Source: Clostridia bacterium (GTDB taxonomy: Bacteria; Bacillota; Clostridia; CAKSNL01; HGM11501). Taken from it: DNA of 64,000 nucleotides. Positions 36,910 through 46,369 of the stretch are shown piece after piece. The stretch covers positions 1-64,000 of the forward strand of contig CAAFWO010000046.1 in the NCBI GenBank assembly GCA_900766735.1. The letters run 5' to 3'. Both the position numbers and the translations under genes were made by a program. Every line of letters starts with the position of its first letter. Within the stretch, counting starts at the first letter, position 1. The notes beneath the pieces are model-generated. The model was not told the origin of the DNA and ran no database searches. It worked only from the letters and a program-made list of their open reading frames with translations.

Positions 36910-37145
36910 TCCGTAATAAGAAAGTAATGGTTTTACGAAAAAGGGTACTGTAACCTTAAGTTACAGTACCCTTTTTATGTTCAAGAAAGCAAAGTAATGC
37001 GTAAAACTGCCATGGGCATCATAAAAGCCGGATTTTTCGATGAAGTGCAAGGCAAAAAAGCGAAGAATCCTTACGGATTGTGAGCTTTTTTAACACAGCA
37101 ATTCGCGAAAAAGATGCTTTTAGGGCTTTACTATTTTATTACGGA
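36910..37145. mobile_element. 236-bp MITE-like element with 18-bp imperfect terminal inverted repeats
   Basis: TCCGTAATAAGAAAGTAA (36910-36927) and TTACTATTTTATTACGGA (37128-37145) are inverted repeats with 2 mismatches in 18. The interior is non-coding and rich in palindromes: a 17-bp hairpin at 36938-36976, and from about 37009 to 37130 a long imperfect hairpin whose tip is AATCC-TTAC-GGATT. No transposase is encoded. It fills the gap between the AraC remnant and the GGDEF gene. Confidence 0.5.
36938..36976. terminator. Strong terminator downstream of the GGDEF gene / purine operon
   Basis: AAAAAGGGTACTGTAAC (36938-36954) pairs perfectly with GTTACAGTACCCTTTTT (36960-36976), giving T runs on either strand. 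It is the first strong terminator after purE on the minus strand. Confidence 0.85.
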
Positions 37146-37149
37146 GCGG

Positions 37150-38493
37150 CTAATATTCTGTGTATATGCTGCATCCGCTTTTTCCGCTCTTTTTGCGTGC
37201 GTAAAGTGCCCTGTCTGCGCGGCCTACGATCTTTTCATAATCGTCACCATCACATTTAAATGTGATGCCGGCGCTTAACGTGTAGTCGATTTTAACGTCC
37301 CCTGTCTTTGCCGTGCCCATAAGGCCGTTTATGCGTTTTTTGATAAACTCGGCATCGGCAAAAGTAACATTATTCATCCAGATAATAAATTCGTCGCCGC
37401 CGAAACGGCCGGCAAAATCGCTCCCGCGAAAGCTTGACCCGATTTTTTCCGCCACGCACCTTAAAACCACGTCGCCGGCGCTGTGGCCGAACGTGTCGTT
37501 AATGCTCTTAAAATCGTCAATGTCCAAAAATATCAGCGCTCCGCCGGCTGATTTGTCGGCAAGCTTGCCTTTTATAAATTCCTCGATGGCACGGCGGTTT
37601 GATATTCGGGTAAGCGCGTCTGAATTTGCCCACTCTTTAAGCTCCGAGCGCTCTTTATTCCGAAGCTTTATATAATCGTTAAAAACGTTGGCAAGGTAGC
37701 GAAGCTCCGACGTGCCGCACGGCCTGATATATTCGTTTTTGACGATCGCCTCAATATATCCCATAAGCACCAGAGTCACCTTTTTATAAAGCACGATCGC
37801 CATAATAAGTGACAGCGCGTTGCATATCCCGGCGACACAGTGAAGGATCGTTATATAATCCTTAACGTCGCGCGTCACCGTGATGAGGTCATTCTCCGCC
37901 TCACTTATCACGACTTTCTCGAAATCGTCGATCTTTTTATAGATCGCCCTCTTGCTCTCGTTGTATTCCTTCCCGTGTATCATTTTGCGGGCAAGCTCAA
38001 TTTTTTCGCTCGCCGAAAGTGCGTCCTCCCTCTCGGGGAGCGAATAGTCTTTAACCTGTTCCGGCATCTTCCAAAGAGTACCCGTCGCCGCGCCGATGAG
38101 CGCGAAAGCGTGCGTTTCACGCACCGCCAGGTCGTCCGAAAGCTTAAGTGCCTCGACAAGCGATGAACAGTCCACATTGTACTTTTTGGCCTTTTCGATC
38201 TCGCTTTCTCTTATATTCCCGTCGATTATACCGTAATATTTCAAAACCGGCTTCATGGCCAGCGTGTCGATATAATCGTTGACGCAAAGCGTCAGCTCGT
38301 CGGACTCGTTCTGAAGTGCCCTTGCCGCGTCATTGCAGGCGACCATCGCCTCCTGAATCGTGACGGCCTTGGTGTATTTATGCTGCAGAATATCATATGT
38401 TCCCAGAACAACAATTGAAAGCACCAAAACAATCATAAAATACAAAAGATTTATCGTTCTTGTGCTGATGCCTTTCTTTCCAGTATTCCGCAT
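37150..38493 (-). CDS. Membrane diguanylate cyclase (GGDEF)
   Basis: 447 residues. Two membrane segments (about 14-34 and 210-240) flank an extracytoplasmic helical sensor region of ~175 residues. The GGDEF domain (~290-447) has DIDDFKSINDTFGHSAGD, the intact active site GRFGGDEFII, and RGSD five residues before it, matching the RxxD inhibitory I-site. It should therefore make cyclic di-GMP and be product-inhibited. GGGGGGAAGG precedes the ATG. It starts 30 bp after fhs without a terminator, so it is probably transcribed with the purine operon. Confidence 0.9.
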   Translation of the reverse strand: MRNTGKKGISTRTINLLYFMIVLVLSIVVLGTYDILQHKYTKAVTIQEAMVACNDAARALQNESDELTLCVNDYIDTLAMKPVLKYYGIIDGNIRESEIEKAKKYNVDCSSLVEALKLSDDLAVRETHAFALIGAATGTLWKMPEQVKDYSLPEREDALSASEKIELARKMIHGKEYNESKRAIYKKIDDFEKVVISEAENDLITVTRDVKDYITILHCVAGICNALSLIMAIVLYKKVTLVLMGYIEAIVKNEYIRPCGTSELRYLANVFNDYIKLRNKERSELKEWANSDALTRISNRRAIEEFIKGKLADKSAGGALIFLDIDDFKSINDTFGHSAGDVVLRCVAEKIGSSFRGSDFAGRFGGDEFIIWMNNVTFADAEFIKKRINGLMGTAKTGDVKIDYTLSAGITFKCDGDDYEKIVGRADRALYARKKSGKSGCSIYTEY

Positions 38494-38523
38494 TGCGAAC
38501 CTTCCCCCCGTGAAGTGTAAATA

Positions 38524-40197
38524 TTAAAAGAGTCCTGTGATCTTTCCGTCAGAGTCAACGTCGATCTTTTCGGCCGCGGGAACCTTCGGAAGCCCCGGCA
38601 TCGCCAGAATATCGCCCGTCATCACGACAATAAAGCCCGCGCCGGCGGAAATTTTAACGCTTCTCACCGTCACAAAAAAGCCATCCGGCGCTCCCAAAAG
38701 AGCCGGGTCGTCCGAAAAGCTGTACTGCGTTTTTGAAATACAAACCGGAAGGCGCGAAAATCCTAACTTGGTGAGCCCGTCGATCTCCTTTTTTGCTTTC
38801 GGAGTGATGATTACTCCGTCGCCGCCGTAGACCTTTTTAACGACAGCCTCGATCTTCTCCTCTATCGAAAGGTCATCCTCATATGAAAATGTGAAATCAT
38901 TCTTTTCTTTTGTTAAGGCAACGACCTCTTTTGCAAGCTCGGCCGCCCCGTTTCCGCCGAGCGCCCACGCGTCGGAGAGTATCGCCTTAACGCCGAGCTT
39001 TGCGCACTCTGCCTTAACAGTCTCAACCTCATTATCCGTATCGTCCGGGAATCGGTTTATCGCGACGACCGCCGGAAGATGATAAACCTCTTTAATGTTT
39101 TTAACATGCCTTAAAAGGTTAGGAAGTCCCTTTTTGACAGCCTCGGTGTTCTCGCCCTTAAGGTCCGCTTTCGCGACTCCGCCGTGCATCTTTAATGCCC
39201 TCACCGTCGCGACGATAACGACCGCGTCCGGAGTAAGGCCGGCTTTTCTGCACTTGATGTCGAAAAATTTCTCCGCGCCGAGGTCGGCCCCGAAGCCGGC
39301 CTCCGTCACCGTGTAGTCGGCGCATTTTAACGCCGTCATGGTCGCAAGAACGGAGTTGCACCCGTGCGCGATATTCGCGAAAGGCCCGCCGTGGCAAAAT
39401 GCCGGCGTCTTCTCAAGCGTCTGCACAAGGTTCGGGCAAAGTGCGTCTTTTAACAGCGCCGTCATCGCGCCCTGGGCGTTAATGTCGCCGCTCGTCACGG
39501 GCTCGCCGTCAAAGTTATAGCCGATTATGATCTCGGAAAGCCTCTTTTTAAGGTCGCTTAAAGAGGTCGCAAGGCACAAGATCGCCATGACCTCGCTCGC
39601 GGCGGTAATGTCAAACCCGTCCTCCCTCGGAACACCGTTTGCCTTGCCGCCCATTCCGTCAACGATATTGCGAAGCTGCCTGTCGTTCATATCGATACAG
39701 CGGCGCCAGGTGATCCTTCTTGTGTCGATTCTTTTCGCATTGCCCTGATGAATGTGATTGTCGATCATCGCGGCAAGAAGGTTGTTTGCCGCCGTAATCG
39801 CGTGAAAGTCGCCCGTGAAATGGAGGTTAATGTCCTCCATCGGAACGACCTGGGCATAGCCGCCGCCGGCCGCTCCGCCCTTAACGCCGAACACCGGGCC
39901 GAGCGAAGGCTCGCGTATCGCGACGTTCGCCCTTTCGCCGATCTTATTTAACGCGTCTGCAAGGCCGATGGTAGTAGTCGTCTTTCCCTCTCCGGCCGGA
40001 GTGGGGTTTATTGCGGTGACCAAAATGAGCTTACCCGTTTTATTTTCGGAATTTTTTAAAAAGTCCAGACTTATCTTTGCCTTCTTTTTGCCGTATGCCT
40101 CAACATATTTTTCATCGATTCCGGCCTTCTCGGCAATCTTTTTTATATCCAATGCCTCACAGCTCTGAGCAATCTCAATATCTGATTTGTATCCCAC
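38524..40197 (-). CDS. fhs: Formate--tetrahydrofolate ligase
   Basis: 557 residues with a GTG start behind GAGGTG. Makes 10-formyl-THF from formate, THF and ATP. P-loop [37 protein letters not shown], and the family's [17 protein letters not shown] and [16 protein letters not shown] are intact. Nine bases separate it from purL. In this operon it would supply 10-formyl-THF directly to PurN and the AICAR transformylase. Confidence 0.95.
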   Translation of the reverse strand: MGYKSDIEIAQSCEALDIKKIAEKAGIDEKYVEAYGKKKAKISLDFLKNSENKTGKLILVTAINPTPAGEGKTTTTIGLADALNKIGERANVAIREPSLGPVFGVKGGAAGGGYAQVVPMEDINLHFTGDFHAITAANNLLAAMIDNHIHQGNAKRIDTRRITWRRCIDMNDRQLRNIVDGMGGKANGVPREDGFDITAASEVMAILCLATSLSDLKKRLSEIIIGYNFDGEPVTSGDINAQGAMTALLKDALCPNLVQTLEKTPAFCHGGPFANIAHGCNSVLATMTALKCADYTVTEAGFGADLGAEKFFDIKCRKAGLTPDAVVIVATVRALKMHGGVAKADLKGENTEAVKKGLPNLLRHVKNIKEVYHLPAVVAINRFPDDTDNEVETVKAECAKLGVKAILSDAWALGGNGAAELAKEVVALTKEKNDFTFSYEDDLSIEEKIEAVVKKVYGGDGVIITPKAKKEIDGLTKLGFSRLPVCISKTQYSFSDDPALLGAPDGFFVTVRSVKISAGAGFIVVMTGDILAMPGLPKVPAAEKIDVDSDGKITGLF

Positions 40198-40206
40198 AAA
40201 AACACC

Positions 40207-43200
40207 TCACTTAAAATAGCGGACCGCCGCACGAAACATATTTATATTATACTCGCCGGGCACGTTTTTGTAAAGCCCTTTTCCGATTCTTTCGCTGTGG
40301 CCCATTTTTCCGAACACTCTGCCGTCCGGGCTGGTGATGCCCTCGACCGCAAGAACAGAGCCGTTCGGGTTAAATGCGATGTCGCCCGTCGCGTTTCCCG
40401 AAAGGTCGACGTACTGGGTCGCGATCTGCCCGTTTTCCGAAAGTGATTTGATCAATGCCTCGTCCGCCAAAAATCTTCCCTCTCCGTGCGATACGGGAAC
40501 GGAGTAAATTTCCCCGGGCGCCGTCATCGAAAGCCAGGGGGACTTATTGGAAACGATTTTTGTTCTCACGATTTTTGAGCGGTGGCGCCCGATCAGATTA
40601 TAAGTGAGCGTGGGCGATCCCTCGTCCGTCTCCGTTATTCTGCCGTAGGGCACCAGTCCGAGCTTTATGAGCGCCTGAAAGCCGTTGCATATTCCGCACA
40701 TTAAGCCCTCGCGTTCGTCAAGCATAGCCGTGACCGCCTCTTTAACATTTCCGTTTCTGAAAAACGCGGTGATGAATTTTCCGCTCCCCTCAGGCTCGTC
40801 TCCGCCTGAAAAGCCGCCGGGAATAAATATCATCTGAGATTCCGCGACTTTTTTTGAAAATTCCTCGGTGCTTCTTTTAACCATCTCGCCCGTTAAGTTA
40901 CGGACGATGAAAATTTCCGCGTCCGCTCCGGCCTGTATCGCCGCTCTTTTTGACTCATACTCGCAGTTTGTGCCCGGAAAAACGGGGATCAGCACCTTCG
41001 GGCGCGCCGTCTTTATGTTGCACGAGAAAGGCTTTGCGCTAAATTTGGGAAGGTTTTCCTGCTCTTTCTCAAGGCTTTTGCTGTTCGCCGGGAAGATGCT
41101 TTCAAGCTTCGCCTCGGAAATATCGGTAAGCTCTGAAATTAAAACGCTCTCACCGCCAAACGAGATTGCTCCGTCCTCCGTCACCTCGCCGATGACGTTT
41201 TCTGTAAGACCTTCGCCCTCCAAGATAAACGAGCCGTAGGAAAGTGAGAAAAGCTCCGCCGCAGTGACATTATAAAGCCGTGCGCCAAAGTCATTTCCCA
41301 TGCACATCTTCATCACGGCCTCGGCCGCGCCGCCCATTCCGGGCGTATAGCACGAAACGGCCTTGCCGCTTTTTAAAAGCTCGGTGACCTTTTTAATAAG
41401 TGAAAGAAAGCTCTCTTTTTCCGGCAGTCCGTTTTTATATTCCGGGCGGAGGAAGGCGATTTTATTGCCGGCTCTCTTAAATTCGGGAGATACCGCGTCG
41501 CCCGTTTTGCCGGTCGTAACGGCGAAGGAGACGAGCGTCGGCGGAACGGAGATGTCCTCATATGTTCCGCTCATCGAATCCTTTCCGCCGATCGAGGCGA
41601 TGCCAAGATCGGTCTGTGCCGAAAGTGCTCCGAGCATGGCCGCCGCCGGAAGCCCCCACTTTTCGGGGTCCGTTCCCGGACGCGGAAAATATTCCTGGAA
41701 GGTCAAATAAACATCGTTAAAGTCCGCTCCCGAGGCGATGAGCTTTGACACCGACTCGATAACGGCAAGATATGCCCCGTGATATGGGCTCTTTTCCAAA
41801 ACGAACGGGTTAAACCCGAACGCCATAAACGAACAGTCGTCGGTCTCTTTTAGTTCCGTTGAAATTTTCTGAACCATGGCCTGAACGGGGGTCTTTTGAT
41901 ACTTTCCGCCGTAGGGCATCAAAACCGTGCCCGCGCCGATCGTGGAGTCAAAGCACTCCGAAAGTCCGCGCTTGGAGCAGGTGTTTAAGCTGTCCGCGAT
42001 TTTTTTCATTCCGTCCTTAAAGCTTTCGGGGATCACCGGAGCGAAAAGCTCCGCCTTTTTCACTTTGACACAAGTCTTTTTCGGTGCTCCGTTGGAGTCG
42101 ATAAATTTTCGCGAAAGGTCGACTATTTTTTTGCCGCGGAAGGTCATCGTGAGCCTTTCGTCGTCCGTCACCGAGGCGATCTTGACAGCGCGGATATTTT
42201 CACTTTCCGCGAGGCGCAAAAACGCATCAACGTCGCCGGCGTCGACAACGACGGCCATTCTCTCCTGGGACTCGCTGATTGCAAGCTCCGTCCCGGAAAG
42301 GCCTTCATATTTCTTGGGCACAAGGTCAAGGTTTATTAAAAGCCCGTCAGAAAGCTCGCCGACCGCGACGGAAACGCCGCCCGCGCCGAAATCGTTGCAC
42401 CGCTTTATCATGAGCGAAGCCTCGGGGTTTCTGAAAAGGCGCTGGAGCTTTCTCTCCTCCGGCGCGTTGCCCTTCTGAACCTCCGCTCCGCACGTCTCAA
42501 GCGACGAGGAGTTGTGCGACTTGCTCGACCCTGTCGCGCCGCCGCATCCGTCGCGCCCGGTCGCGCCGCCGAGGAGTATCACTGCGTCGCCTTTTTCGGG
42601 GCGCACACGGCGCACGTTTTTCTCCGGCGCGGCGGCAATGACTGCGCCGATCTCCATTCTCTTTGCGGCATAACCGTCGTGATATATCTCGTCGACAATG
42701 CCTGTCGCAAGGCCGATCTGGTTGCCGTAGGACGAATAGCCGGCCGCCGCCCCTGTCACTATCTTTCTTTGCGGAAGCTTGCCGGGGATAGTTTCCGAAA
42801 CGTCCTTTAACGGGTCTGCCGCACCGGTTACCCTCATCGCGCCGTAGACATAGCTTCTGCCCGAAAGCGGATCTCTGATAGCTCCGCCGATGCAGGTCGC
42901 CGCGCCGCCGAAGGGCTCGATCTCGGTCGGGTGGTTGTGCGTTTCGTTTTTAAATAGCAAAAGCCAGGGCTCTTTTTTCCCGTCGGCCGTGATGTCGATC
43001 TTGACCGTGCAGGCGTTGATCTCTTCAGACTCGTCAAGCCGCGGCAAAAGGCCTTTTTTCTTTAAATATTTCACGGCCACCGTTGCCATATCCATGAGGC
43101 AGACGGGCTTTTTAATGCCGAGTTCTTCTCTTAATTCAAGGTATTTTTTAAATTCCGACTCGATAAATTCATCATCAAACGAGGCGTTTTCGATCTCTGT

Positions 43201-43884
43201 CAGGAATGTCGTGTGCCGGCAGTGGTCGGACCAGTAGGTATCGATAACGCGGATCTCGGTTATCGTGGGCTCTCTTTTTTCGCCCCTAAAATATTCGCGG
43301 CAGAACTTTAGATCGTTTTCGTCCATCGCGAGGGAATATTTTTTAATGAATCCTAAAAGCTCCGAGTCCTTCATAGAGGTAAATCCGTCCAGAACCTCCA
43401 CGTCTCCGGGGTCGGGATACTCGGTCTTTAGCGTGTCCGGCTTTTCCATATCAGCCTCGCGCGACTCGACCGGGTTTATCACATATTTTTTGATCCTCTC
43501 AAAATCGGACTCCGAAATGTCGCCGTCTATTACATAGACCTTCGCGCTCCTGACCGTCGGGGGCTCCTTCCGGGAGATGATGCCGATGCACTCCGCCGCG
43601 GACTGGGCTCTCTGGTCAAACTGGCCGGGAAGCGACTCGACAGCGAACGCCTTCTCGCCGGAAAGCGTGAGCGAGTCCGTCACAATATCTAACTGCGGCT
43701 CGGAAAAAACCGTGCTTTTCGCGTAACAGAAAAGCTCGTGCGATATGTTCTCCGCGTCGTAGCGGTTTATGATGCGAAGCTTTTTAATTCCCTTGATGCC
43801 GAGAACGCTCTCAAGATCGCTCCTTAAAGCCTTCGCCTCGACGGCAAGGCTTTCCTTCTTTTCGGAATAAACTCTTTCAACCAT
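40207..43884 (-). CDS. purL: Phosphoribosylformylglycinamidine synthase, single-chain
   Basis: 1,225 residues, the clostridial long form that fuses PurS-like, PurL-type AIR-synthase repeats and the glutaminase. ATP-binding NETHNHPTEIEPFGGAATCIGGAIRDP-like segment in the N-terminal half; C-terminal class-I amidotransferase with catalytic Cys in MCGICNGFQALI (around residue 1060) and His in VSHGEGRF. ATG 43884 was chosen over GTG 43887 because AGGAGG then has 7-bp spacing; its ATG overlaps the purD stop. Confidence 0.95.
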   Translation of the reverse strand: MVERVYSEKKESLAVEAKALRSDLESVLGIKGIKKLRIINRYDAENISHELFCYAKSTVFSEPQLDIVTDSLTLSGEKAFAVESLPGQFDQRAQSAAECIGIISRKEPPTVRSAKVYVIDGDISESDFERIKKYVINPVESREADMEKPDTLKTEYPDPGDVEVLDGFTSMKDSELLGFIKKYSLAMDENDLKFCREYFRGEKREPTITEIRVIDTYWSDHCRHTTFLTEIENASFDDEFIESEFKKYLELREELGIKKPVCLMDMATVAVKYLKKKGLLPRLDESEEINACTVKIDITADGKKEPWLLLFKNETHNHPTEIEPFGGAATCIGGAIRDPLSGRSYVYGAMRVTGAADPLKDVSETIPGKLPQRKIVTGAAAGYSSYGNQIGLATGIVDEIYHDGYAAKRMEIGAVIAAAPEKNVRRVRPEKGDAVILLGGATGRDGCGGATGSSKSHNSSSLETCGAEVQKGNAPEERKLQRLFRNPEASLMIKRCNDFGAGGVSVAVGELSDGLLINLDLVPKKYEGLSGTELAISESQERMAVVVDAGDVDAFLRLAESENIRAVKIASVTDDERLTMTFRGKKIVDLSRKFIDSNGAPKKTCVKVKKAELFAPVIPESFKDGMKKIADSLNTCSKRGLSECFDSTIGAGTVLMPYGGKYQKTPVQAMVQKISTELKETDDCSFMAFGFNPFVLEKSPYHGAYLAVIESVSKLIASGADFNDVYLTFQEYFPRPGTDPEKWGLPAAAMLGALSAQTDLGIASIGGKDSMSGTYEDISVPPTLVSFAVTTGKTGDAVSPEFKRAGNKIAFLRPEYKNGLPEKESFLSLIKKVTELLKSGKAVSCYTPGMGGAAEAVMKMCMGNDFGARLYNVTAAELFSLSYGSFILEGEGLTENVIGEVTEDGAISFGGESVLISELTDISEAKLESIFPANSKSLEKEQENLPKFSAKPFSCNIKTARPKVLIPVFPGTNCEYESKRAAIQAGADAEIFIVRNLTGEMVKRSTEEFSKKVAESQMIFIPGGFSGGDEPEGSGKFITAFFRNGNVKEAVTAMLDEREGLMCGICNGFQALIKLGLVPYGRITETDEGSPTLTYNLIGRHRSKIVRTKIVSNKSPWLSMTAPGEIYSVPVSHGEGRFLADEALIKSLSENGQIATQYVDLSGNATGDIAFNPNGSVLAVEGITSPDGRVFGKMGHSERIGKGLYKNVPGEYNINMFRAAVRYFK

Positions 43885-45155
43885 CACTCTGCCTCCTTCG
43901 CTAAAAGCGCCCTCTTGCCGATGTCCGACCTGTAAAACGCATTTTTGAACGTGACTTTTTTAACCGAGTCATATGCCTTGCCGATCGCCTCCGATAAGGT
44001 CGGCGCAGTCTCGACAACGCCCAAAACTCTGCCCCCGTCGGTATAAAGCCCGTCGTCGCCCTTTTTCGCGCCGGCAAATATGAGCCTGTCTGCGACCGAC
44101 TCGTCAAAACTTATCTTAAAGCCCTTTTCATAGCTCTTCGGGTATCCGCCGGACGCTAAGATGACGCAGCATGAGCTCTCGTTTTTGAACTTGACTTCGA
44201 CGTCGGCGAGCCTTCCCTCAGTGACCGCGCGCATGATCTCAAAAAGATCGGACTCCAAAAGCGGCAAAACGACCTGCGTCTCCGGGTCGCCGAAGCGGCA
44301 GTTATATTCGATCACTTTCGGGCCGTCCTTTGTCAGCATCAGCCCGAAATAGAGGCAGCCGCGGAAGGTGCGCCCCTCGCTCTTCATCGCGTGAATTGTC
44401 GGAAGAAATATCTTTTTCATGCACTCGTCGGCAATTTTTTCAGTATAATATGGGTTCGGAGCGACGGTTCCCATACCGCCTGTATTTAGTCCCTCGTCGT
44501 TATCCAGCGCCCTTTTGTGATCCATGGACGAGACCATCGGCTTAAGCTCATTTCCGTCCGTGAACGCGAGAACCGAGACCTCCGGCCCTTCTAAAAATTC
44601 CTCGATGACGATATTATCTCCGCTTTTTCCGAACACCTTGTCGCCCATTATTTCTTTAACGGCCTTTTTCGCCTCGGGAAGAGTGTTTGCAATGATGACG
44701 CCTTTTCCGAGTGCCAGCCCGTCAGCCTTTATCACCGTCGGTAACGGAGCCGAATCAAGATAGGAAAGCGCCTTTTCCATGTCGGAAAACACCTCGTAGC
44801 GCGCTGTCGGAATATTATATTTTTTCATCAAGTTCTTTGAAAAGACCTTGCTTCCCTCGATCTCTGCAGCCTTTTTATCCGGCCCGAAAACAGGAAATCC
44901 GGCCTTCATAAATTCGTCCGCCGCACCGGCAACAAGCGGATCGTCCGGCGCAATCACGACATAGTCGATCTTTTCGCTCTTCGCAAAGTCGACCGCTTTT
45001 TTTATCTCCATCACTCCGATGGGAACTATTTTGGCATCCCTCTCCATTCCTCCGTTGCCCGGAAGAACGAAGATCTCGGTAACATCCTTGCTCTCTTTGA
45101 GCTTTTTTATAATGGCGTGCTCTCTGCCGCCCTGACCAATGACAAGTATCTTCAT
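43884..45155 (-). CDS. purD: Phosphoribosylamine--glycine ligase
   Basis: 423 residues. ATP-grasp enzyme making GAR. GQGGREHAIIKKL at the N-terminus, PDDPLVAGAAD, ATP-grasp residues in IKADGLALGKGVI and VIEEFLEGPEVSVLAFTDG, and EYNCRFGDPETQVVLP near the C-terminus. It overlaps purL and lies 19 bp after the AICAR transformylase gene. Confidence 0.95.
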   Translation of the reverse strand: MKILVIGQGGREHAIIKKLKESKDVTEIFVLPGNGGMERDAKIVPIGVMEIKKAVDFAKSEKIDYVVIAPDDPLVAGAADEFMKAGFPVFGPDKKAAEIEGSKVFSKNLMKKYNIPTARYEVFSDMEKALSYLDSAPLPTVIKADGLALGKGVIIANTLPEAKKAVKEIMGDKVFGKSGDNIVIEEFLEGPEVSVLAFTDGNELKPMVSSMDHKRALDNDEGLNTGGMGTVAPNPYYTEKIADECMKKIFLPTIHAMKSEGRTFRGCLYFGLMLTKDGPKVIEYNCRFGDPETQVVLPLLESDLFEIMRAVTEGRLADVEVKFKNESSCCVILASGGYPKSYEKGFKISFDESVADRLIFAGAKKGDDGLYTDGGRVLGVVETAPTLSEAIGKAYDSVKKVTFKNAFYRSDIGKRALLAKEAE

Positions 45156-45174
45156 AAAGGGATATGCTCCTTTC

Positions 45175-46359
45175 TTAGTGGTGAAAAAGTCTCGCCTTTG
45201 TAAACGCCATTACGATGCCGAGCCTGTTGCACCTGTCTATCACGATGTCGTCCCTTATCGAGCCGCCGGGCTGTGCTATGTATTTAACGCCGCTCTTGCT
45301 TGCGCGGACGATGTTGTCGTCAAACGGGAAGAACGCGTCCGACCCTAAGGAAACGCCGGTAACAGTGTCAAGATACGCCCGTTTTTCCTCCTCCGTCAAA
45401 GGCTCGGGGCGGCAGGTAAAGAACCTTTGCCAAACGCCGTCGGCAGTTACGTCCTCCTCATTTTTGTTGATGTAGCCGTCCACCGCGTTGTCACGGTCGG
45501 CACGCTTTATGTCGTCCTTAAGCGGGAGCGAGAGCACCTTTTCGTGCTGACGCAAAAACCACGTGTCCGCCTTTGTTCCGGCAAGGCGCGTGCAGTGAAT
45601 CCTCGACTGCTGACCCGCACCGACGCCGATCGCCTGGCCGCCGTAGGCATAGCAGACGGAATTTGACTGCGTGTATTTTAATGTGATGAGCGAAATGATA
45701 AGGTCTCTTGCCGCATCCTCGGGAAGTGTTTTATTTTCTGTCACGATGTCATCTAAAATCGAGGAATCGATCTTTATGTTATTTCGCCCCTGGGAAAATG
45801 TGATCCCGAAAACGTCTTTCTCCTCGACCTCGCGCGGAACATAGTCCTTATCGATCTTTATTATGTTGTAGCTGCCGTTTCGCTTGCTTTTTAAAATCTC
45901 AAGCGCTTCTTCGTCATAGCCCGGAGCGATGACCCCGTCCGACACCTCGCGTTTTATCAAAAGCGCCGTCGTCTTGTCGCACACATCAGACAAGGCGATA
46001 AAATCGCCGAAGGAGCAGAGCCTGTCCGTCCCGCGCGCACGCGCATACGCCGTCGCTAACGGTGAGGAATCAAGCCCTTCGATGTCGTCCGCGAAGCACA
46101 TTTTTTTAAGCGTGTCGCTCATTTTGATGCCGACTGCCGCCGACGTGGGGCTGACATGCTTAAAGGACGTCGCGGCCGGAAGGCCCGTTGCCTCTTTTAA
46201 CTCTTTGACCAACTGCCAGCCGTTCAATGCGTCAAGAAAATTTATGTAGCCCGGCCGCCCGGAAAGGATCTCGATCGGGAGGTCGCCGCCGCTCTTCATA
46301 TATATTTTCGCCGGCTTCTGGTTGGGGTTACATCCGTATTTAAGTTCAAATTCCTTCAT
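45175..46359 (-). CDS. purH: Stand-alone AICAR transformylase (PurH C-terminal domain only)
   Basis: 394 residues, against ~510 for bifunctional PurH. The IMP-cyclohydrolase (MGS-like) N-terminal domain is absent; the protein begins KYGCNPNQKPAKIY, as at the domain boundary of standard PurH. The transformylase active-site Lys-His pair is in TSFKHVSPTSAAVGI, and GQAIGVGAGQQSRIHCTRLAG, DAFFPFDDNI and YIAQPGGSIRDD are typical. It transfers formyl from 10-formyl-THF to AICAR, giving FAICAR. ATG 46359 follows AAGGAG. The missing cyclization step is supplied by the purO gene directly upstream. Confidence 0.93.
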   Translation of the reverse strand: MKEFELKYGCNPNQKPAKIYMKSGGDLPIEILSGRPGYINFLDALNGWQLVKELKEATGLPAATSFKHVSPTSAAVGIKMSDTLKKMCFADDIEGLDSSPLATAYARARGTDRLCSFGDFIALSDVCDKTTALLIKREVSDGVIAPGYDEEALEILKSKRNGSYNIIKIDKDYVPREVEEKDVFGITFSQGRNNIKIDSSILDDIVTENKTLPEDAARDLIISLITLKYTQSNSVCYAYGGQAIGVGAGQQSRIHCTRLAGTKADTWFLRQHEKVLSLPLKDDIKRADRDNAVDGYINKNEEDVTADGVWQRFFTCRPEPLTEEEKRAYLDTVTGVSLGSDAFFPFDDNIVRASKSGVKYIAQPGGSIRDDIVIDRCNRLGIVMAFTKARLFHH

Positions 46360-46369
46360 CTTTTGCTCC

